Origin: CAYSLA01 sp964431685
GTDB taxonomy: Bacteria > Armatimonadota > UBA5829
Direction of reading: 5' to 3'
Length of the DNA: 14,486 bases
Assembly (NCBI GenBank): GCA_964431685.1
Contig: CAYSLA010000082.1
Coordinates: forward strand, 1 to 14,486
The notes under the pieces are model-generated. The model was not told where the DNA came from. It ran no database searches and was given only the letters and a program-made list of their open reading frames with translations. The position numbers and the translations under genes were made by a program. Shown here piece by piece: positions 7,465 to 12,039 of the stretch. How positions within the stretch are numbered: the first letter of the stretch is position 1; the number at the start of each line of letters is the position of its first letter.

Positions 7465-7507
7465 CCCTCTCTCCGTCGGGTGGTCACTCCTTCTGAAGCA
7501 GTGGCGC

Positions 7508-7537
7508 TTGTTGTGGACTGCGTGATTGTGCTAAACT
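7508..7537 (+). promoter_or_regulatory. Predicted extended -10 promoter of the alpha/beta hydrolase gene
   Basis: TAAACT at 7532-7537 is preceded by TGC, an extended -10, with a poor -35 (TTGTTG, 7508-7513) at 18 bp. The predicted start near 7544 leaves a 34-nt leader containing the AAGGAGG ribosome-binding site at 7565-7571, which supports ATG 7578 as the start codon. Confidence 0.4.
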
Positions 7538-7577
7538 CAGGTGTTTGCTGATACTCGACATATCAAGGAGGTTAGAG

Positions 7578-8624
7578 ATGTACAGAAACATCAGCCCTCA
7601 CGAAATGTTCGTTCAACTCGCGCTCGAGCACGTGCCCGAATGCGGGTTTGCAGAGACGGCGCAGGGCGACTTCGATAAATGGAAGAAGTCCACCTATCCC
7701 AAGGTGATCGCCACTCTGGGAGACTTCCCGGCCAGGGTCGATCCGAATCCGCAGTTGATGTGCGAATGGGAGCACGATGGACTGAGAAAACAGCGGTGGC
7801 TGATCGATGTTAGCAAGCACATATCAGCTACATTCCAGATCAACATTCCCGGTGAGGCAGGAGCCAACGAAAAGCTGCCGACAATCATGTGCTGGCACGG
7901 CCACGGCAAGTTTGGCAAGGAACCGGTGATGGGCAATGATTCCAGCGTCGACCTCCGCGCTAGTATGGATCTGCACAACTATAGCTACGGTCACCAGATG
8001 GCTAAGAAGGGGTTCGTCACGTTCGCAATTGACTGGATTGGCGCAGGTGAGCGCAATGATGAGCACATGCCTTACATGAGTAATCACGCTCAGGGACGCG
8101 ACTGGTGCAATCTCCTGTACCTCAACGCGACAATGCTCGGCATGACCAGCATCTCCATCAACGTGACGCACGGTAAGGCAGCCACCGACTTCGCGTGCAG
8201 TCTGCCGAACGTGGACCCCGACAGGCTGGGCGTCATGGGCTTGAGCGGCGGCGGGACGATGACCCTTTGGACTACCTTGTGTGACGAACGCTTCAAGGCT
8301 TCCGAGATTATCTGCTACAGCGACCTCTGGCCTTACTTCGGATTCCGGAACCTGAACTATTGCGGAATGCAGGTGGCGCCTGGGCTCTTCAAGCTGGTGA
8401 ACCTCCACGACGCGCAGGGGTTGATCGCCCCGAGGCCACTGTTGATCGACCTGGGTGCGTACGACACTTGCTTCCCGATCGACACAGCTATGGCCTGCTT
8501 CCGCGGAGTGGAGAAGATCTACGAAGCCGCGGGAGTGCGTGACAGGCTGGAGCTGGATCTCTTCCCGAAAGAACACGCCTGGGGTGGAAACAAGAGCGAG
8601 GCATTCTTCGGAAAACACCTGTAG
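7578..8624 (+). CDS. Alpha/beta hydrolase, acetyl-xylan-esterase-like
   Basis: A 348-residue cytoplasmic alpha/beta-hydrolase-fold esterase or peptidase-like enzyme. The likely triad is S223 in GLSGGG, D296 in GAYDTCFP and H333 in KEHAWGG, all in the expected order. The oxyanion-hole strand reads CWHGHG (105-110). The overall architecture, with a long N-terminal region before HGHG and a GERN segment after the second strand, resembles bacterial acetyl-xylan esterase / dienelactone-hydrolase-like proteins; substrate cannot be told. There is no signal peptide. ATG 7578 is chosen over an in-frame TTG at 7545 because AAGGAGG sits six bases upstream. It stands alone; after its stop a weak GC hairpin (8624-8653) lacks a T tract, and the sRNA-like repeats begin about 75 bp on. 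Confidence 0.85.
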   Translation: MYRNISPHEMFVQLALEHVPECGFAETAQGDFDKWKKSTYPKVIATLGDFPARVDPNPQLMCEWEHDGLRKQRWLIDVSKHISATFQINIPGEAGANEKLPTIMCWHGHGKFGKEPVMGNDSSVDLRASMDLHNYSYGHQMAKKGFVTFAIDWIGAGERNDEHMPYMSNHAQGRDWCNLLYLNATMLGMTSISINVTHGKAATDFACSLPNVDPDRLGVMGLSGGGTMTLWTTLCDERFKASEIICYSDLWPYFGFRNLNYCGMQVAPGLFKLVNLHDAQGLIAPRPLLIDLGAYDTCFPIDTAMACFRGVEKIYEAAGVRDRLELDLFPKEHAWGGNKSEAFFGKHL

Positions 8625-8767
8625 GCACCGGGAGAAAGCAGCGTCGCGGTGCTTCTGCACGCCGCGTGAAGCCGCTAAACGGAGGCCGACGAAACTTTTT
8701 TCGGAAAATGTGTTTGGTTTCGCGCAGAATTGGGCACTATTGAGAATGAGATTGCGTCCCTATTAGT

Positions 8768-8838
8768 GTAGGTACATCTCTTTTTCTCCTTTCTATGTGT
8801 GACTCGGCGTTTGTCCAAGAGACAAGCGCCATTTTTTT
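8768..8838 (+). ncRNA. Predicted small RNA, copy 1, with CU-rich loop
   Basis: About 70 nt. A 5' stem GUACAU/AUGUGU (8772-8777 with 8795-8800, including two wobble pairs) closes the 17-nt loop CUCUUUUUCUCCUUUCU. An intrinsic terminator at 8806-8838 ends it. The 5' end is estimated from a possible -10 (TATTAG, 8761-8766) or the GTCCC just before it. This copy has a U-A pair in the terminator where the others have C-G. Confidence 0.65.
8806..8838 (+). terminator. Intrinsic terminator of sRNA copy 1
   Basis: Arms GGCGTTTGTC (8806-8815) and GACAAGCGCC (8821-8830) pair over 10 bp with one G-U wobble around a CAAGA loop, followed by A and seven T. The opposite strand has no T tract on the other side, so the orientation is plus. 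Confidence 0.85.
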
Positions 8839-8967
8839 GCCTGCCTGGTCTGCCAAAGCGCTTGCCTTCTGCTGGCCGGTCATACCTCCTGCCCCTGCTC
8901 GGAGGGCCCAACAAAAGAACCTTGCGTTTTTCTGCGCCATGCTCTAAAGAGGCGGAATATGGGCGCC

Positions 8968-8973
8968 TATAAT
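8968..8973 (+). promoter_or_regulatory. Consensus -10 of sRNA copy 2
   Basis: TATAAT aligns with TATTAG or TATCAG at the same place in the other copies, one base closer to the hairpin. No recognisable -35 lies 16-18 bp upstream (17-bp spacing gives TAAAGA). Confidence 0.35.
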
Positions 8974-9042
8974 ATGGTTACATCTCTTTTTCTCCTTTCT
9001 ATGTGGCTCGGCGTCTGTCCAAACGACAGGCGCCTTTTTTTT
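8974..9042 (+). ncRNA. Predicted small RNA, copy 2, with own consensus -10
   Basis: The loop sequence is identical to copy 1. The 5' stem is UUACAU/AUGUGG (8978-8983 with 9001-9006) and its outer wobble pair is swapped relative to the other copies. The linker before the terminator is two bases shorter. This copy lacks the TGTTTGGT upstream block and instead has a perfect TATAAT at 8968-8973, so it may be expressed under different control. Confidence 0.6.
9010..9042 (+). terminator. Intrinsic terminator of sRNA copy 2
   Basis: GGCGTCTGTC (9010-9019) and GACAGGCGCC (9025-9034) pair over 10 bp with one G-U wobble around CAAAC, followed by eight T. Confidence 0.85.
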
Positions 9043-9202
9043 GCGCTCACTGAGGATGCATTCATCAGGCCAGGCCTCAGATAGTAGGCATTGCGAGCTC
9101 CACCCACCGCTCGCGGCGAAAAAAACCGCGTTGGTGGAAAAAACATGTTTGGTTCTCCGGAGTATGGGGAATGATATGATTGAAAAACGTGTCCCTATCA
9201 GT

Positions 9203-9274
9203 GTAGGTACATCTCTTTTTCTCCTTTCTATGTGTGACTCGGCGTCTGTCCAAACGACAGGCGCCCCTTTTTTT
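9203..9274 (+). ncRNA. Predicted small RNA, copy 3
   Basis: Stem GUACAU/AUGUGU (9207-9212 with 9230-9235) closes the same 17-nt CU-rich loop, then a five-base linker (GACUC) leads to the terminator. The possible -10 is TATCAG (9196-9201). It shares the upstream block beginning at 9146. Confidence 0.65.
9241..9274 (+). terminator. Intrinsic terminator of sRNA copy 3
   Basis: Same 10-bp stem and CAAAC loop as copy 2 (arms 9241-9250 and 9256-9265), then CC and seven T. Confidence 0.83.
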
Positions 9275-9425
9275 GCCCTTGATAGATCGGACAGCCGGCC
9301 TCCGGTTCTCGCGCGTTGAGCAGAATGCGGTGGTCCGGCAACAATTTTCGGAGTTTGGAGAAAAAACATGTTTGGTCTGCGGCGGTATTGGGAACCATAT
9401 AACTGGAAAATGTGTCCCTATTAGT

Positions 9426-9496
9426 GTAGGTACATCTCTTTTTCTCCTTTCTATGTGTGACTCGGCGTCTGTCCAAACGACAGGCGCCCTTTTTTT
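9426..9496 (+). ncRNA. Predicted small RNA, copy 4
   Basis: Stem GUACAU/AUGUGU (9430-9435 with 9453-9458) closes the same 17-nt loop and is followed by the GACUC linker and the terminator. Its upstream block starts at 9369 and contains the clearest GGAAC-N18-GTCCC pair, an ECF-sigma-like arrangement. The possible sigma70 -10 is TATTAG (9419-9424). Confidence 0.65.
9464..9496 (+). terminator. Intrinsic terminator of sRNA copy 4
   Basis: Arms 9464-9473 and 9479-9488 form the same 10-bp stem around CAAAC, then C and seven T. Confidence 0.85.
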
Positions 9497-9591
9497 GTCT
9501 GCCGGTCTATGCGTGGTTGGTCCGCGCCGGAGGTCTGAGCCAGCTTCGAGGAAAGCAGACCTGCGCATCCCACAACTGCCCGGGTCGCGGT

Positions 9592-9687
9592 TCAGAACCG
9601 GACGAAGTGACCCAGCCAGAATGTGAAGGCGATAGCCGCGATATGGAGCAGCCACCAGAGCGGTTTCAAGAGTTTTACCCTATTCAT
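9592..9687 (-). CDS. 31-residue single-helix membrane protein, copy of its neighbour's last helix
   Basis: A small open frame encoding 31 residues: a short basic start (MNRVKLLK), then one hydrophobic helix (about 10-29) ending LGHFVRF. The ATG at 9685-9687 has AGGTGA five to six bases upstream, and that ribosome-binding site overlaps the stop of the 154-residue membrane protein, so the two look translationally coupled. Its helix matches the last helix of that protein: W, then His three residues on, then LGHFV at identical spacing (W12, H15, L25-V29 against W135, H138, L148-V152). Function is unknown. The coupling and similarity argue for a real gene, but the short length leaves doubt. Confidence 0.6.
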   Translation of the reverse strand: MNRVKLLKPLWWLLHIAAIAFTFWLGHFVRF

Positions 9688-9694
9688 ATTTCAC

Positions 9695-10159
9695 CTACTT
9701 CCACACGAAATGACCCAGAGCGTACACCGCCGACATTACGACTAGATGCACATACCAGAAGCCCATGTTCGGATAGCGCAGCGTCCGCCATCCCAGCGCA
9801 GACGGCTTCGTATCGAGGTTACTGTAAATGGCAAGCTCGAATATCGCCCGGCCGATGTAGAACTTCGCAGTTACAATCGCGAGGTGAGCATACAGCGGGG
9901 CGTGAACGAATGAGAAGTGAGCCATCGTGATTATCCCAATGATCGCTGTGAAACCGTTGAGCAAGTGCGCAAGGTGCAGCGTGGGTCTGAACATGAACAT
10001 CGTCGGAATAACGATTACGCTGATCAACCCCGCCACGAGAGGAACGTAGCCGAAGCTGGCCTCCGAAGGGTGGTGGGCTCGGTAGTGGATTATCAGCCCG
10101 CCAAGGGAGACGAGAAACAAGGCAGCGATAAGATACGCCTTGATATTCTTCCTGGTCAT
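9695..10159 (-). CDS. Five-helix integral membrane protein, family not recognised
   Basis: A 154-residue hydrophobic protein with five predicted helices at about 8-26, 38-57, 62-82, 90-112 and 134-153. Histidines are frequent near helix ends (LHLAHLLNG, MAHFSFVHAPLYAH, WYVHLV, LGHFV), which could fit heme or metal binding as in small cytochrome-b-like or respiratory accessory proteins, but no diagnostic motif supports that. The ATG at 10157-10159 follows AAAGGAG by six bases, a strong start. A 31-residue one-helix protein that resembles its last helix follows within eight bases, so the two probably form an operon. Both read toward the plus-strand sRNA array. Confidence 0.75.
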   Translation of the reverse strand: MTRKNIKAYLIAALFLVSLGGLIIHYRAHHPSEASFGYVPLVAGLISVIVIPTMFMFRPTLHLAHLLNGFTAIIGIITMAHFSFVHAPLYAHLAIVTAKFYIGRAIFELAIYSNLDTKPSALGWRTLRYPNMGFWYVHLVVMSAVYALGHFVWK

Positions 10160-10195
10160 TTGGAGCTCCTTTCAACGAACAGCCGGTTCTGATTG

Positions 10196-10226
10196 TCTAT
10201 ACCCATTTCTCGCTCGTGCCTAACAA
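10196..10226 (-). promoter_or_regulatory. Weak candidate promoter of the five-helix membrane protein gene
   Basis: Minus-strand TTGTTA (plus 10221-10226) and TATAGA (plus 10196-10201) are spaced by 19 bp, longer than ideal. The predicted start would lie about 30 bp before the ATG. Confidence 0.28.
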
Positions 10227-10259
10227 GTGATTTCCGTGGCCTCGGGACAAATCTGGCGT

Positions 10260-10287
10260 TTGGCTACGGGGCGCGGTTGGGTAATAG
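10260..10287 (+). promoter_or_regulatory. Weak candidate promoter of the cupin gene
   Basis: TTGGCT (10260-10265) and TAATAG (10282-10287) are 16 bp apart. Matches to consensus are poor (four and three of six), and this is listed only because it is the best pair in the gap. Confidence 0.2.
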
Positions 10288-10332
10288 TCCGTTGGGAGTG
10301 CAACACTCATCGCACGTCCAGGGAGGCTCACT

Positions 10333-10511
10333 GTGTCCAATGTACGCCGCGTTGATTTTCAGATGAGAGAAGGTTCAGACCGCGGGTGCGTCTATGAGAC
10401 GGACGACATCCAGATAATGCGGATCCGTCTTGCAGCCAATGAGGTCCTTCCTCACCACAACAGCAATGCCAACGTGCTGCTCGTTCCGCTGGAGGGAAGG
10501 ATCCAACTGGC
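10333..10511 (+). CDS. Cupin-domain protein, N-terminal fragment cut by the assembly gap
   Basis: The first 59 codons of a protein that runs into the N gap. GTG at 10333 is preceded by GGGAGG six bases upstream. The visible part resembles the opening of a small single-domain cupin: a strand with IQIMRIRLAANE, then LPHHNSNANVLLVPLEGRIQL, which fits the first cupin motif (His pair, then the PxxG turn before the next strand). The second motif and the 3' end are missing, so size and metal binding cannot be judged. It points toward the sialate O-acetylesterase on the other side of the gap, in convergent orientation. Confidence 0.65.
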
Positions 10512-10611
10512 NNNNNNNNNNNNNNNNNNNNNNNNNNNNNNNNNNNNNNNNNNNNNNNNNNNNNNNNNNNNNNNNNNNNNNNNNNNNNNNNNNNNNNNNN
10601 NNNNNNNNNNN
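10512..10611. other. Assembly gap (100 N)
   Basis: A run of exactly 100 N, the usual placeholder for a gap of unknown size. It truncates the cupin gene on its left and the esterase on its right, so the true distance between the two genes is unknown. Open frames that appear to cross it are artefacts. Confidence 0.97.
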
Positions 10612-11994
10612 CGGAAAGTCGTCCGTTCGGAATGGTGAAGCCGGCAGCCCCGCCTTGTTGTAGAGGTTAACCACCGGGTAGTCTGCCCAGCCGAAACGCA
10701 CTGCCACCGGTTTCGCAACCTGTGAGCTCTTGACCACGACTGCGTCGCCCTGAATCTCGGCCTCGGCGTTGAAGAACTTGCGGTCAGCGCCGGCGACGGT
10801 GAAGCCTGTAAGTTCGCCTCCTTTGGCCACCAGACCGCCTCCCAGGCTGCCAAAACTCAGGACCACTCTATCACCACTGATCTTCATCGACTTGTAGACC
10901 GGGCCGCGGTAGGTAACCGGTCTGCCGTAGGCCACGGCCTCCGCCGCGATGGCCAGACGCGCTCCCACGGGTTCTTTGTTCTTCGGATGAATGTCGTTGG
11001 GGTCTCCGCAGTCCGTGATTACGGCCATGGCAGTTCTGGGCACCCTCTGGCTTGTCAGGAGCTGAGCCTCACGGAGTTCGGCCCACTCGCTTTCCTGCGG
11101 CTCCGAAACAATCTTCATATATGGGGCAAGCTGAACAAACAGGAATGGGAAGTTGCCCTGTTTCCACTCGTTGCGCCAACTCTTGATGAGCATTGGGAAG
11201 ACTGTGCGATACTGGTAAGCCCAGCTCGCGTTGTACTCCCCCTGATACCAGATCACACCCTTTATGCCGTAGGGCATGAGAGGCGCAATCATAGCATTAT
11301 GGAGCATGCCCATATTCCCCCATCCGTAGGTTGGGCCGACGACCAGTTCATACTTGTCCTGCATCACATTCCGATTGATCCACTCCTGAACCACCGAACC
11401 CCCTCTTGAGGAGTTGATCAGCCCCACGGGAACCTTGAGCTTCTTCCTCAAGTCGCGTCCGAAGAAGTAGCCGACCGCGGAGAACGAACCCACAGTCTCC
11501 GGTCCGCATTGTTTCCAGACGGCAGCGATCTCCTGCAGAGGCCCGGGAGCTGTCCCTGGCGGAACGTTGAGAAGACGCAGCATAGGGTCCTGGGAGGCTG
11601 ACTTGACCTCTTCAGGGTTTGACAGACCGTCCACGGTCCATTCCATGTTGGACTGTCCGCTGCAGACCCAAACATCTCCGACAAGCACGTTCTCTAGCTC
11701 GATGACGTTCTCGCCTGACACGGTCATTGTAAAAGGCCCGCCTGCTTTGAGGGGTTTCAGCCGTACGGTCCACTTGCCGTCGACGGCGGTAGTGCTTACG
11801 GCCTGTCCACCGATCTTGACCGTTACCTTCTCTCCGTCATCTGCAGTTCCCCAGACAGGCAGAGCAATACCGCGCTGAAGCACTGCGCCGTCAGCAAACA
11901 GCGGGTTGGGTTTCACTGCCGCCGTGGCCGGCGCCGAGAGCGTTCCAAACACGGCGGCAAACAAGATAACCTTTCTCAAGGCCAGTGAACTCAT
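10612..11994 (-). CDS. Secreted sialate O-acetylesterase-like SGNH hydrolase, 3' end lost in gap
   Basis: 461 residues are visible of an SGNH-type esterase that removes O-acetyl groups from sialic acids or other acetylated glycans. ATG 11992-11994 is chosen over an earlier in-frame start because GGAGGG lies seven bases upstream and it opens a signal peptide (RKVILFAAVFGTLSAPATA). Motifs: block I CSGQSNMEW with S115; SSRGGS (195-200); WYQGEYN (249-255), where the family usually has GESN; and DIHP with D334 and H336. An Ig-like segment precedes block I. The last visible part, FGWADYPVVNLYNKAGLPASPFRTD, is the family's C-terminal signature, so only a few residues are missing. It lies 45 bp downstream of carB on the same strand, a position that looks accidental rather than functional. 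Confidence 0.9.
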
Positions 11995-12039
11995 CTTAAT
12001 ACCCTCCGTTGAGCATCGGGGCTGTGCGCACACCGACGG

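Larger units (their letters stand above)
8700..9496 (+). repeat. Four-copy direct repeat array carrying hairpin-terminator units
   Basis: Four related units lie in direct orientation: 8700-8838, about 8954-9042, 9134-9274 and 9356-9496. The distal part (5' hairpin plus terminator) is nearly identical in all four, with starts 206, 229 and 223 bp apart. Units 1, 3 and 4 also share an upstream block beginning TGTTTGGT; unit 2 lacks it. DNA between units is unrelated. The 8625-9591 stretch has no convincing protein gene: the open frames seen on either strand simply run through the repeats and share no start or family features. Confidence 0.85.

Noticed and set aside
8622..8653. Terminator after the alpha/beta hydrolase
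   Set aside because: The GCACCG/CGGTGC stem has a 16-nt loop and no T tract.
8767..8794. AAAGGAG and ATG on the minus strand in every repeat, giving a four-codon frame (MYLH then stop)
   Set aside because: A CU-rich anti-Shine-Dalgarno loop necessarily looks like a ribosome-binding site on the other strand. Copy 2 reads ATG TAA, and the hairpin has a T tract only in plus orientation.
8700..9496. CRISPR array
   Set aside because: Only four units, about 70-140 bp repeats with long uneven spacers and a terminator inside each; no cas genes.
8675..9655. Overlapping minus-strand open frames through the repeat array with a shared segment containing WTDAESHIERRKRD
   Set aside because: The shared residues come from reading the RNA repeat backwards. 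The frames lack consistent starts, differ completely between repeats and resemble no family.
10375..10638. Open frames running across the N run, in either direction
   Set aside because: N bases carry no information; the two genes end at the gap edges.
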